Source of the DNA: Eriocheir sinensis
Taxonomy: Eukaryota; Arthropoda; Malacostraca; Decapoda; Varunidae
NCBI RefSeq assembly: GCF_024679095.1
Contig: NC_066520.1
Location: forward strand, 8,674,509-8,738,508
Direction: 5' to 3'
DNA: 64,000 nt
The notes below the pieces were generated by a model. The model saw only the letters and a list, made by a program, of their open reading frames with translations. It ran no database searches and had not been told where the DNA came from. Shown piece by piece: positions 14,001 to 26,949 of the stretch (position 1 is the first letter of the stretch; the number at the start of each line of letters is the position of its first letter). The translations under genes and the position numbers were made by a program.

Positions 14001-14124
14001 CCTACTCAGTCTCTTCTTTTCTTCTATTTATGTTAACTTCCTTCCTCTCTCTCCCTTCCTCCTCCCCCCCCCCCTCCATTCCCTCCAGTTTAGTTCCTTT
14101 CTTCCAGTTCTTCTTTCCTATTGG

Positions 14125-14330
14125 TTCCTATATTCCTCCTCCTCCTCCTCCTCCTCCTCCTCCTCCTCCTCCTCCTTCTCTTCCTCTCTACGTGACTTCC
14201 CTCCCTCCCTCTATCTTGCTCTCTCCTGTTTCCGAATCCCTCTTTCAAACTGGGTCCTATTTTCCCCTCCTCCTCCTCCTTCTCCTCCTCCTCCACCTCC
14301 TCCTTCTTCTCCTCTCTCGACCTTTTCCTC
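14125..14330. repeat. (TCC)n arrays
   Basis: A 15-unit TCC run (about 14,130-14,175) and a second imperfect TCC/TTC run (about 14,265-14,310), separated by pyrimidine-rich sequence. Confidence 0.9.
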
Positions 14331-14400
14331 GTCTCGACAAAGGAAAAAATATGACGGATGACAAAAATTTATCTTGTATACAGTTTCGATAGATTGATTC

Positions 14401-14745
<345 letters not shown>

Positions 14746-14749
14746 AAGC

Positions 14750-15300
14750 TTTCCATATACTGTCAAAGAAAAGGAAGGTGAATGTTGATAAAAAAAAAAA
14801 GTGTGAGAGGGAGAACAAAAATGCTGAAAGAACTACAAGAAAAATAAATGATACAAGAAAGGAATAAAGTGGGAAAAAAAGGGGAATAAACATACACAAG
14901 GAGGAAATAAAAGTGTAGCAACAACAACAACAAAAGGAAATTTATCAGTGTAAAGAAAACAAGAAAAAAACAAGAAAAAAACAAAATAAGAACGAAAATA
15001 CAGAAAACATTAGAGGAAGGTGAAGGAGGGAGGGAGACAGACCGAGACAGAAAGAAAGATAAACGGAGTGAAAAATAAGTTAGGAGGAAGAAAGAAAGGA
15101 AGGATGGGAGGGAGGGAGGGAGGGAGGATGGGAAGACCTTCAATATTTTATCTCCTCTCTTCCTTCCTTCGGGCGCAATGCTTTTTCTCAAGTCGTATCC
15201 TTCCTTCTCCTTCCCTCATCCTTTCCTCCCTCGCTTTCCTTCACCTTTTTCCCTGTGTTACTCACTTTAACCTGTTTTTCTTTATTTCCTCTTTAGCTAT
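14750..15300. other. purine-rich then pyrimidine-rich sequence, no gene
   Basis: A-rich purine sequence to ~15,130, a few GGGA units, then a switch to pyrimidine-rich plus-strand sequence. No gene. Confidence 0.7.
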
Positions 15301-15309
15301 TCTTTCTTT

Positions 15310-15810
15310 ACCACAACTCTCTTGGACAGAGTGGAGTCTAAGGCTCTTCGTCTCATCAGCTCTCCTCCTCTTACTAATAGTTTTCTATCTCTTAATTTTC
15401 GCCGCCATGTTGCCTCTCTTTATATCTTCTATCGATATTTTCATACTGACTGCTCTTCCGAACTTGCTAACTGCATGCCTCCCCCCCTCCCGCGGCCTCG
15501 CCACACACGACTTTCTACTCAAGCTCATCCCTTTACTGTCTAAATCCCTTACGCAAGAGTTAACCAGCATCTTCACTTTTTCATCCCTCACTCTGGTAAA
15601 CTCTGGAACAATCTTTCTTCTTCTGTATTTCCTCCTGCCTACGACTTAACTCTTTCAAGAGGAGGGTATCAGGACACCTCTCCTCCTGAAATTGACCTAT
15701 CTTTAGGCCACTCCTCTAACCCTTTTTAGAAGCAGTGAGTATCGGGCTTTTTTTTTAACATTTGTTACCTTTTTTATGCCCTTGAACTGACTCCTCTGCT
15801 GAAAAAAAAA
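15310..15810 (+). mobile_element. 3' fragment of non-LTR family D (related to the element at 46.66-50.09 kb)
   Basis: The frame from ~15,322 reads LDRVESKALRLISSPPL and then FRRHVASLYIFYRYFH, ending in-frame at 15,541-15,543. The same segment appears on the minus strand at 46.8-47.1 kb. The 3' UTR (CGGGCTTTTTTTT, TTTATGCCCTTGAACTGACTCC) ends in a 9-A tail (15,802-15,810). It is the C-terminal region of a reverse-transcriptase ORF, 5'-truncated and frameshifted. The flanks CTTTACCAC (5') and CTTTATACCAC (3') are a weak candidate for a decayed target-site duplication. Confidence 0.85.
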
Positions 15811-15837
15811 CTTTATACCACTTAGGTTTGACGTTTT

Positions 15838-15844
<7 letters not shown>

Positions 15845-15932
<88 letters not shown>
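15845..15932. repeat. (AT)n microsatellite
   Basis: About 44 uninterrupted AT units, ~35 bp after the poly-A tail of the preceding retroposon fragment. Confidence 0.97.
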
Positions 15933-15934
<2 letters not shown>

Positions 15935-15936
<2 letters not shown>

Positions 15937-16800
15937 TTATTCCTCTCCTTTCCATTTTCTTCTTCTTTAACTTTCTTTTTTTTCTTTTCTCCTGTCAACC
16001 TTTTCTGTCTTAATATTCCTCTGCTTCTTCTCTTCCTTTCCTTTCCGCCTTTTCTTCCTTCACTTTTCTCTACCTCTCGTCTTCCTATTCTTTACATTTT
16101 CCTTCCTTTCTTTTCCATCCTTTCTTCCTATACTTTTTTCCTTTCTATCTTTTCTTTTTTACTTGTACATTTTCCCTCCTTTTCTCTCTATTCTTTCTTC
16201 CACTATTCTTTTTAACTTCCCTTTTCTTTTCCCTTTACCTCTATTTACTTTTACGTTTTTCCTTCTTTTCATAACATCCCTCCCTTTTATTCTCCACTTT
16301 TTTTCATTTTCTCTCCTTTCCTCTCCATTCTTTCTTCCTGTACTCTTTTTAATTCCTCTTTTCTTTCCTTTCATCCTTTTCTTCTATTGCTTTTTTTATG
16401 TTTATCCTTCCTTTTCTTAATATCTTTCGCCCTTTTCTCTCCATTGCCTCCTTATCTCCTCTTATTTCTTTTCTCATTCTCCCTTTTCACTGTTTTCCTC
16501 TTTTTCCATCTATTATATCATTACTTTTACGTTTTTTTCCCCTCCTTTCCTTAACACCTTTCTCTCCTTTAATTCTCTATTACATCCTTTACTCTTCCTA
16601 TCGTTTCTTTCCTTTTCCCCTTTTCTCTTTTTTACGTTTTTCTCTTTTTTCCTTAACGCCTTTCTCTCTCCTCTTACGCTCCATTGCCTCATTTCCTCCT
16701 TTCCTTTCCTTCACCTTTCCCTCTCGCCTCACCTCTCAACACCTGCGGTCAACACCCACACCACCAGTACACCATTTGAGAGCGAGTCCGCCTCACATAA
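15935..16800. other. pyrimidine-rich stretch, no gene
   Basis: TTTCC, CTTTT and TTCCT words fill ~800 bp with no fixed period. Frames are Phe/Leu/Ser/Pro low complexity. Confidence 0.75.
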
Positions 16801-16801
16801 T

Positions 16802-17345
<544 letters not shown>

Positions 17346-17348
17346 TAA

Positions 17349-17349
17349 T

Positions 17350-17419
<70 letters not shown>
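17349..17419. repeat. (GT)n microsatellite
   Basis: About 35 GT units with one interruption (GTATGT), followed ~30 bp later by short CA runs (17,451-17,505). Confidence 0.97.
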
Positions 17420-17420
<1 letters not shown>

Positions 17421-17519
17421 CTACCTCATGCAGTCTTTTTTGTATCCGTACCACACACACGCACACACGCACATCATCCCCCCCCACCCCCACCCCACAC
17501 ACACACCGGGGTCCAGCAA

Positions 17520-17965
17520 GGTACAGGGGGGAATAGCGCCCATGTAGAAGGATAACACAGCTATATTTCAACTACTATTACACTGCACGGCGGAGGAGAA
17601 CATAAAAATAAGGAAGCGGGGAAGTGGAGAGAGGAAGCGGAGGAACAATAGAGGGGCGAAGTGCCAGATGTGAGGGCCGACCGACTGTGCCAAGGTGGGA
17701 GCAGGGTTGTGGAGTTACATGGTGGACCTAATGAGCTTACCTACCTGAGGACTCTGACCCTTCGTGACTGTTCTGAGCTTTGATAACGAGTCCAAGGGTA
17801 CGTAATGCGTTTACATGGAAGGGGAATGGCGTGATCTTTGGTACTGTTTTCTTTGTGTGGACTTTCTTCTTAGTTTCCTGTTTAACTCTTGGACTGTATA
17901 TATAATGTTTTTCTTTGGTATGTGTGTCTGACTGTGTTCGTGTACCTGTCTGCATCTCTCTCCCT
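17520..17965. other. unique sequence, no recognised gene
   Basis: Mixed sequence between the GT array and the next CT array. No domain seen. Confidence 0.6.
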
Positions 17966-17966
17966 C

Positions 17967-19140
<1,174 letters not shown>

Positions 19141-19142
19141 TC

Positions 19143-19180
19143 TCCTCCTCCTCCTCCTCCTCCTCCTCCTCCTCCTCCTC

Positions 19181-19212
<32 letters not shown>
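19143..19212. repeat. (TCC)n then (TAC)n arrays
   Basis: About 13 TCC units pass into about 10 TAC units. The sequence then leads into the left arm of the inverted repeat. Confidence 0.93.
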
Positions 19213-19213
<1 letters not shown>

Positions 19214-19235
19214 TTCCTCCCTCTCCTTCTTCTCC

Positions 19236-19760
19236 ACCTCCACCTCGTCCTTTTCGTCCTCCTCCTCCTCCTCCTCAAACAGCATTTTCGTCTTCAGCAA
19301 TGTCATGTTTTTCGCTCCACCTTTTCACCTGTCTTGCTATGCTACTGAGTGGATGAACGGTTACCTTGCTGGATGACTGACTGACTGGCTACTGGCTGGT
19401 CTATACTGAAACGAGATTGGCGAGATCGTTTTTGGGTCGGCTCCCGCGGGTCCTTTCCTCTCCCAACATCCATTTCTTTCTCTCATATGTTGCCTATAGC
19501 TAACATATGAGAGGAAAAGAAAGGTGTTGGAACTGTGTGGCAGAGCAGAGGGGAGGAGAGGAATCGAGATAACCAACACACTAATGACCCCGCCAATCTG
19601 ATTTCACTATAGACAGTCATCCGTGTAGTCAGGTAACCGTTCATCCACTCAGTAGCTTAGCAAGGAAGGTGAAGGAGGGTGCAGCGAAGAACAGAACATT
19701 GCTGAAGACGAGAATCCTGTTTGAAGAGATAGAGGATGAGGAGGAGGAGGACGAGGACGC
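19236..19760. repeat. ~520-bp imperfect inverted repeat (foldback), 10-bp loop
   Basis: The left arm (about 19,236-19,491) and the reverse complement of the right arm (about 19,502-19,760) align over most of their length. The best block is 26 bp without mismatch (19,341-19,366 against 19,631-19,656). The inner stem is CTCATATGTT (19,482-19,491) with AACATATGAG (19,502-19,511), and the loop is GCCTATAGCT. The outer ends match as TCC-rich against GGA-rich sequence, preceded inward by TCAAACAG / CTGTTTGA and TCGTCTTCAGCAATGT / its complement. Neither arm encodes a recognisable protein. The arms have diverged by substitutions and small indels, so the structure is not recent. Confidence 0.88.
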
Positions 19761-20139
19761 GGAAGAGAAGGGGGAGGAGGAAAACTAGGAGGTGGCGTAC
19801 GAGGAGGAGAAGGGAGAGGAGTAAGAGAGGGAGAAGGAGGAGGAGAAATCGACGTTAGAGATAAAAAAATACGAAAATGGTGGAAAATATAAAGAATAAG
19901 AAATGTTGCAATAGTAAATCGTGACAAGTAAAAAAAATAAAAAAAAGATGATCAAAAGGAGAAAAATATGAAGAAGAAATGTTGCACTCGTAAATTTTAA
20001 CAGATGTAAAAAAAAGAAGCAAAGAAGGAAAAAAGAACGATGAAGAAAAAGAAAACGAGGAAACAAGGAGAAAAGGAAAAAAGGAAAAAAAGAGAAAGCA
20101 TAACGAAAAAGAAAAAAAAAAAAGGAGAAAACGAAGGTA

Positions 20140-20700
20140 AAAAGGACAATGGAGAAAAAAAGGAAAAAATCAAAACACGGACCGAAACACACACAAAAAA
20201 ATGAGAGAAAAGGAGGGAAAAGGAAGGAAATAGAAAAAAAGGAAAATAACGAAGGAAAAACCGACAATGGAGAAAAAAAGGAAAAAATCAATCAAAACAC
20301 TGAAACACGCACCGAAACACACACAAAAAAATGGGAGAAAAGGAGGGAAAGGGATGGAAATGGAAAAACAAAGAAAAAAATGAAGGAAAAAAGGACAATG
20401 GAGAAAAAAAGTAAAAAATCAATCAAAACACCGAAACACGCACCGGAATACACACAAAAAAATGGGAGAAAAGGAGGGAATGGGAAGGAAATGGAAAAAA
20501 AAAACAAAAAAAAACAAGGAAAAAAAAGGCGAAAGAGAAAAAGAAAAGGAGGGAAAGGGAAGGAAATGAAAAAAAGGAAAAAAATAGAACCGAAGGAAAA
20601 AAAGGTCGAAGGAGAAAAAGAAGAGGAAAAAATCAAAATCAAAGCACAGAAACGAGGAGAAAAATACACACACAAAAAAAAAAAACTCGTAGCCACCATC
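20140..20700. repeat. ~130-bp A-rich purine minisatellite, about 4 copies
   Basis: The words ACACACAAAAAAATG, GAGAAAAGGAGGGAAAGG and GGACAATGGAGAAAAA recur about every 130 bp. A partial unit reappears at 20,935-20,990 inside the GGTAA/GGTAT array. The open frames (Lys/Glu on plus, Phe/Ser on minus) reflect the repeat only. Confidence 0.85.
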
Positions 20701-20859
20701 TTGTGAAGCAGCCGTACTATTTCCATTCCCCTTCCATCCCTCCCGCCCTTTTATCAACACAGCTCGTTAAAAGACATGAACGGACTCTGCGAGGGACACA
20801 AAATCCCGTCGCTCACTTCGCAGCCAGAGAAGAAGACCAGCGCTGAGGTGAGGTAAGGT

Positions 20860-21140
20860 ATGGTATGGTATGGTATGGTATGGTATGGTATGGTATGGTA
20901 TGGTATGGTATGGTATGGAAAGGTAAGGTAAGGAAATGGAAAAGAAGGAAAAAATACGAAGGAAAAAAGGACAATGGAGGAAAAAAAGGAATATAAATCG
21001 AAGGTAAGGTAAGATAAGGTAAGGTAAGGTAAGGTAAGGTAGGTAAGGTAAGGTAAGGTTGGGTAAGGAAAGGTAAGGTAAGGTAAGGTATGGTATGGTA
21101 TGATATGGTATGGTATGGTATGGTAAGGTAAGGTAAGGTA

Positions 21141-21208
<68 letters not shown>
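20860..21208. repeat. GGTAT / GGTAA pentanucleotide arrays and (GT)n
   Basis: GGTAT units (about 20,868-20,918), a piece of the preceding A-rich minisatellite, mixed GGTAA and GGTAT units (21,000-21,144), then a GT run (21,144-21,208). The pentamer is not the TTAGG arthropod telomere repeat. Confidence 0.95.
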
Positions 21209-21209
<1 letters not shown>

Positions 21210-21303
21210 TCAGCGCGCGTGCTAGGAATCTTAACTAGAGAAAATGTAAAAGGGAGGAGTTACCATCATCAAGTTTTAAGTGATAGCTGGAGGGACAGAG
21301 CGG

Positions 21304-21342
<39 letters not shown>

Positions 21343-21345
<3 letters not shown>

Positions 21346-22483
21346 CATAGAAAATCAGACCACACAGACCCCATGGTCCAGACTTGGTGGTCTGTCCTTA
21401 AACCTAAGTGATTTTACATTAATCAGAAGACTCCAAAACGTTGCATTTCCACTCTAGTTGATATTAAGTTGAAGGAAGTGACGGTCGAGCTTATTTTTGA
21501 AGGAGTCAATCGTGTTACACTGAACCACTGATGGTGGAATCTTATTCCATTCTCGCACTACAACGTTGGTGAATAAAAATTTGGTGCAGTCTGAATTTAT
21601 TTGTCTACATCTGAGTTTTACGCCATTGTTCCTCGTGCTCAAAGTGTCATCGATCATAAATAATGATGATCTATGTTGTCTACATTCGTGAAACCATTAA
21701 GTATTTTAAAATATTCGATCAGTTTTCCTCGGAGGCGATGTTTCTCAAGAGAGAACATGTTAAGGGTAGAAAGCCTTTCTTCGTAGGATTTGTTGTGCAA
21801 GGAAGGGATCATTTTCGTTGCCCGACGCTGAACACCTTTTAATTTAGCAATATCCTTTGCATGGTGGGGAGACCAAAACTGTACCGCATGTTCCAAGTGG
21901 GGTCTGACTAAACTGTTGTAGAGCGGGAGTATTACATCTTTATTCTTGAATAAAAAAATTTTTTTTAATTAAGCCCAACATTCTGTTCGCTTTATTTGCT
22001 GCATCGATGCATTGCTGTGAGAATTTGAGGTTTGACGCGATTTTGACCCCTAAGTCCTTGACGCATTAAACGCTTTTGAGTTTAACGCCGCGCATTTCGT
22101 AATCGAACTTCTTATTCCTCGTTCCAACTTGAAGGACCTGGCACTTGTCTACGTTAAAGGGCATCTCCCATCTATCCGACCAAGCTGAAATTTTGTGCAA
22201 ATCCTCTTGGAGGCTTTGCCTGTCTTCGTCAGTGAAAATCGAGTTACCAATCTTTGTGTCGTCTGCAAATTTACTAATGCGGTTATTGAGTCCAACATCC
22301 ACGTCGTTGATGTAAATAATGAAGAGCACTGGGCCAAGAACCGAGCCCTGAGGGACGCCACTAGTGACCGGCGCCCACTCTGAGTTAAATCCGTCAATCA
22401 CTATTCTTTGTTGTCTGTTGCTCAACCAATTCGCGATCCATTGGTTTACTTGACCGTCAATACCTATTTGCTTTAATTTGTAA
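21343..22483 (-). mobile_element. element A: 5'-truncated non-LTR retrotransposon
   Basis: Minus-strand remains of a reverse-transcriptase ORF from the palm to its C-terminus, plus a ~110-bp 3' UTR ending GATTTTCTATGTAAAT at 21,343 and followed by a GA/CT array. The 5' truncation is at 22,483, also against a short GA tract. Damage: one nonsense codon (22,063-22,065) and two frameshifts, one near a poly-A/T run at ~21,960 and one near 21,660. It lies head-to-tail with element B. The clade (Jockey/CR1-like) is not resolved. Confidence 0.88.
21454..22483 (-). pseudogene. reverse transcriptase ORF remains of element A
   Basis: From 22,483 downward: IGIDGQVNQWIANWLSNRQQ, then VTSGVPQGSVLGPVLF (RT motif 4 region) and KFADDTK (catalytic F-A-D-D box), then KCQVLQVG (thumb). 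After the stop at 22,063-22,065 the same frame continues with VKDLGVKIASNLKFS to ~21,960. After a frameshift it reads LVRPHLEHAVQFWSP and RRATKMIP. After a second shift (~21,660) it reads VVREWNKIPPSVV to the natural stop at ~21,454. The catalytic residues are intact but the reading frame is not, so it is non-functional. Confidence 0.88.
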
Positions 22484-22495
22484 AGAGAGAGAGAG

Positions 22496-22647
<152 letters not shown>

Positions 22648-22807
22648 TTTTTTTTTCCACCAGAAGTGGTTATTCTTACATCCAAATACATAAAAAGTAC
22701 ATAGGTTATTGCATGGAGATAATTAGTGATTCATGAGTTGTTTCAGTTTCGATTAAGTAAGAACTCTTTCAGACTATATTTGAATTTATGTAAGGTGTGG
22801 GCAGTAC

Positions 22808-24892
22808 TTATATGTGTTGGCAGGGAGTTCCAAAGTTTAGGCCCGTGTACAGAAAGTTGTCTGGCTCCTGTGTCTGTGTGTGTTCTTGGTACATACAGAT
22901 TACCCTGCTGGCGTGTTGCGCTGTTGGGTATTGACCATGTAGATGTTTATATATATTCACTGCTGTGTCAAAAGTTATTTGTTGTGAAACATTGAGCCAA
23001 TTGAGCTCCTTAATTATTGGAGTTACATGATCATATTTCTGGGCCTTCCCTTCTACGATTTTAGCAGCGAAGTTCTGTAGTTTCTGTACTTTAGTTAGCA
23101 AGTTATTGTTAGTTGTCCCCCATATAGTATTACAATAGTTTAGTATACTTTATACTAGTGACTCTACCATAAGCTGCCTTGTGGGTTTATCAAAACATTG
23201 TTTTATTCTATTTACATACATAAGTGTTCCTAGAATTTTCTTACTGATTTCGGTTATATGGTGATCAAACACTAAATATTGGTCTATATACAATCCTAAA
23301 TTCTTTACATTGTTTGAGGGTTCGATCTTACTATCATGGAAGAGAATGGTTGTGTTATCAGGTATTCTTGATACTAGTTGTCTGCTTCCTATAAATATAC
23401 ATTGGATTTTCTGGGTGTTTAACATTAGACAATTTTCATTAAAGTACACCATGGCTTTGCTTAGGGTGGTTTCAACATTCTCCACTAGTAGATTTATATC
23501 CTTCAGTGGCCCATTATGGAGAAATTGTGTGTCGTCTGCATATTTTATCAGTGTGCAGTCGTCGAAGTTTTCATGCATGTCGTTTACATAGAGTGTAAAT
23601 AATATAGGCCCTAAAATGGAACCTTGTGGAACGCCATATTGTAGGTTTGCCTTTGTGGAGAGATGATTTTGTAGGCGTACTGTCTGTGTTCTGTTCGATA
23701 AGTAGTCTTTGAACCAGAATGTGTCTACTTTAACATTTGAGAGTTTGTGGAGGAGAATCTTATGGCTACCACTATCAAATGCTTTTGATAGGTCACAAAG
23801 TGTTAGCAGCGATAATTGGTTGGTATCCATATTGTCGTATAGTTTATCGGTGATGGCCGTGAGTGCAGCACTGGTTGAGAGGTGGGGGCGAAAGCCATGC
23901 TGAGTGTCGGACAAGAGTTTGTTATTTTCAAGGTATTTAGTTAATTGGTTTACAACTATTTTTTCTATAACTTTAGAGAAGATAGGTAATAGGGATATTG
24001 GGCGATAATTACCGGCATTACTCACGTCGCCAGCTTTATAGAGGGGGGTAACTACAGCGTTTTTCCACTGTGTAGGAAAGATGCCGGTAACCAAAGAAGT
24101 GTTTATTATTTGAGTCAAGTAATATGCGGTAATGAAGAGAGAGTCCTTAAGGAAACGAAGAGGAATACCATCGGATCCAAATGATTTTGTTTCGTGCAAG
24201 CTCTTTATCGTTAAGATGAGTGTGTCAGTGTCTGTGGGTGTGGGGCGAAAGAGTGTGCCGTTTTCTTCGTGTGTGTGGTCTGCGAGGTGTCTGTCGTGTA
24301 TGGCATTTTCCACTGGGGGACTGTTTTGTATGTTTAATAGCGTAGATTGTGTCTTTTCGTATGTGTTTTTTCCCACGTTAGCAAAAAAAGCATTAAATTC
24401 TTCACACAAAGTTTCTGAGCTGCCAGGTATATGATTGTTTGAGCTGTTCTTTTTATTGGTAACTATTTCTTTTACAACTTTCCAGGTGGCAGACGTATTA
24501 CCTTTGCAATCTTTGAGTTGGGACTGATAGTAATTATTTTTGGATATATTAATTAGGGTTTTTAAGCGTTTCTTCAGGTATCTGTACCTATCTTGTAGCA
24601 TTTTATCTTTTCTGTTATTTTTGAGGTTACGTTGTGTTGCATTTCTGAGATTTATACATTCATTAACTTCATTGTTGATCCAGGGAGCAGGGGGTCGTTT
24701 TATTTCACGTGTTACCATTGGAGCAAGGTTGTCTAAGCATCTGGTGAACACTGAAGTTAATATACTCACTTGGTCATATACATTATCCGTGTTTAATATT
24801 TGATTCAGTTCAATGACGCTGTTCAGCAGGCTTTCGCAGAATTTATCTTTATCATATAATTTTAAGTCTCTGAATGTTTTCATAACTGGTAT
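22808..24892 (-). pseudogene. reverse transcriptase and C-terminus of element B, split by one stop
   Basis: A 577-codon open stretch (24,883-23,150). Key segments: SFGSDGIPLRFLK, NYRPISLLPIFSKVIEKIV (RT motif 2), DTQHGFRP (motif 2a/3), LCDLSKAFD (catalytic Asp), YGVPQGSILGPILF and IKYADDTQ (catalytic Y-A-D-D). The stop TAA at 23,150-23,152 is followed in the same frame by LNYCNTIWG, then KVQKLQNFAAKIV and LNWLNVSQQ to a natural stop at 22,808. Only nonsense codons, no frameshift, interrupt the frame from 25,264 to 22,808, so this copy is relatively young. GSH in DSGSHKILL replaces the more usual residues of this box. Confidence 0.92.
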
Positions 24893-25500
24893 TCATTTTG
24901 GCTTTTTCATATTAACTGTGGTTCTGATAAGCTCATGATCAGCGATAGGGTTAGGGATTCCGTCACTGTGTAATATGAGGTCAGGGTTATTGGTTATTAT
25001 TACATCCAGTAGTGTAGCAGTGGTGGGGGTTAGTCGTGTGGGTTTGCTGATTACTTGTGTTAGTTTATTCTTCTTTAATAAGCCTGAGAGTTTACTGGTA
25101 GGCGAGAGAAGGTCGTCATTTAGATCGCCTAGTATTAAGAATGTGTTTTTATGAAGCATAATAGATCGTATAGTTTCAGTTATATGATCATATGAATTAG
25201 CGAGAGCCTTTGGGTGTCTGTAAATACATCCAACTATGACAGATGGTAATTTCCTGCACTGCACTTGGACCCATATGTCTTCAGTCCCTGTTTGTTTAGT
25301 TATTTTAGTCTATTATTTCAGAAGCAAGGGTATCACTAACATAGAGACAGACACCTGCACCTCGGCCGCCGTCGCACCTGAACACTTTATAATTGGGAAT
25401 CTTGATGTATATGTCGGGAATGTAAGGGGAGAGCCATGTTTCGCTGACGCAAAGAATGTCTGTATTTCTGTTACTCATTAACATTTTTATTTCATCAAAG
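24893..25500 (-). pseudogene. endonuclease domain of element B (frameshifted)
   Basis: Upstream frame (~25,500-25,313): DILCVSETWLSP and then CDGGRGAGVCLYVSDTL, typical of the N-terminal half of LINE apurinic endonucleases. The frame is lost near 25,305-25,315. The downstream frame reads VIVGCIYRHP, ILGDLNDDLLS (the GD-N catalytic region) and IADHELIRT (the D-H box). It ends at an in-frame TGA (24,893-24,895), after which the same frame enters the RT part. This enzyme nicks target DNA for target-primed reverse transcription; this copy is inactive. Confidence 0.88.
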
Positions 25501-25559
25501 TGAGGTGTGTCGCCTCACGTCTTGGCTTTGGGGGGTAGAGAGAGAAAAAAAAATTAATG

Positions 25560-26640
25560 CTAGAAACGCCAATAATCAATGTTCGGCCGCCGCAAATACA
25601 CCGAGTTAAAGGAAATATGTCGCTCTTCTTTCCATGACGTCATATTTCACCTGAATTTTCGCACACCTGAGCCAGAGGAGGAGGAGGAGGAGGAGGAGGA
25701 GGAGGAGGAGGAGGAGGAGGAGGAGGAAGGGAGTGATATGGAGATAGGAAAAGGACAAGGAGGAGCAAGGAGATAGAACGAAATACGACGAGGAGGAGGA
25801 GGAGGAGGAGGAGGAGGAAGGGTGGTGAGACGGAGATAGGCGGAGGACGAGGAGGAGGGGGGAGAGAGAGATCTAGGAGGAGGAGGAGGAGGAGAGATAG
25901 GGAGTAAGGGAGCAGGAAGAGGCTATAAAAGAGAGGAGAGAAGGTGAGTTGTTCATAAGAGAAGGGAGGGAAGGAGGGAGGGAGAGAGGGAAGGAGAGGA
26001 AGGAAGAAAAGTTTACGTAGGTATAAGAGAGATGGTTTAGGCTGCAGAAGGTGAGAGCGAGTGAGTGGGAGGAGGAGAGAGAAGGAGAGAGAGAGAGAGG
26101 AGGCAGAGGGAATCAGGAGAAAGGGAGAGAGAGGGATTGGGATGGAGGGGAGGAAAGAGAGGAAACGGAAAAATGTAATGGAGGGAAAAAAGAGGAAAGA
26201 AAAGGTGATTGGAGAGAGAAAAGACAAAAAAATCAGACACAGAGAAGGGAAGCAGGGAGAGTAAGTGACGGAAGGAAGGAGAGAGGAAGGAGGAAATAGA
26301 CGGAACGAAAGAGAGGGAGAGGGAGGGATTGTGAACTTGAGAGAGCATTGTGAAGGTGACGGTGTAGGTGAGGGGAAAATGAGGTGTTGTGAGATAATGA
26401 GAAGGTTGGGGGGGAGGGGGAGGAGGAGGAGGAGGAGGAGCACCAACCTAGAAGTGGAAGGAGGAGGGAGTGGGAGAGGGAGAGGGAGAGGGGAAGGGAG
26501 AGAGGGAAAATAAGTAAAAAGTGATGGAAAGGAGATAAATGAAAAGTGGAGGAGGAGGGAGAGTGAGAGGAAGTGGGAGAAGGAGAGGGAGAGAGAGGTA
26601 GTAAAAACGTAGGCGAAGCAACAGGTTGATAATGATATGG
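25560..26640. other. GGA-rich polypurine region
   Basis: (GGA)n runs at about 25,676-25,730 and 25,789-25,820 are embedded in ~1 kb of purine-biased sequence (GAGAGGAAGGA, GGGAGAGG). Minus-strand frames read Ser/Pro/Leu low complexity. No gene. Confidence 0.85.
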
Positions 26641-26716
26641 AAAGCGATGTAAGTAATGACACCTTAACACTGATAGCCGCCACTGTAAGTACGATTAATG
26701 GTATCTGCGTTAATAG

Positions 26717-26947
<231 letters not shown>

Positions 26948-26949
26948 CA

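Larger units (their letters stand above)
22648..25510 (-). mobile_element. element B: non-LTR retrotransposon (endonuclease + RT)
   Basis: On the minus strand: the N-terminal part of an apurinic-like endonuclease (~25,500-25,310), a frameshift, the C-terminal part of the endonuclease (25,264-24,893), the reverse transcriptase (24,883-23,150), the C-terminal domain (to 22,808), a ~150-bp 3' UTR, a poly-A run and a TTA tail. The 5' UTR and any ORF1 are missing, so the copy is 5'-truncated near 25,510. AGAGAGAGA occurs at both outer edges (about 22,484-22,494 and 25,537-25,545) and could be a target-site duplication, but simple sequence makes that weak. Confidence 0.9.

Noticed and set aside
15303..15822. 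target-site duplication around the 15.3-kb LINE fragment
   Set aside because: CTTTACCAC and CTTTATACCAC differ by a 2-bp insertion. Suggestive only.
20860..21144. GGTAA/GGTAT arrays as possible telomeric sequence
   Set aside because: The pentamer is not TTAGG or its complement, and GGTAT and GGTAA alternate irregularly. Simple repeat.
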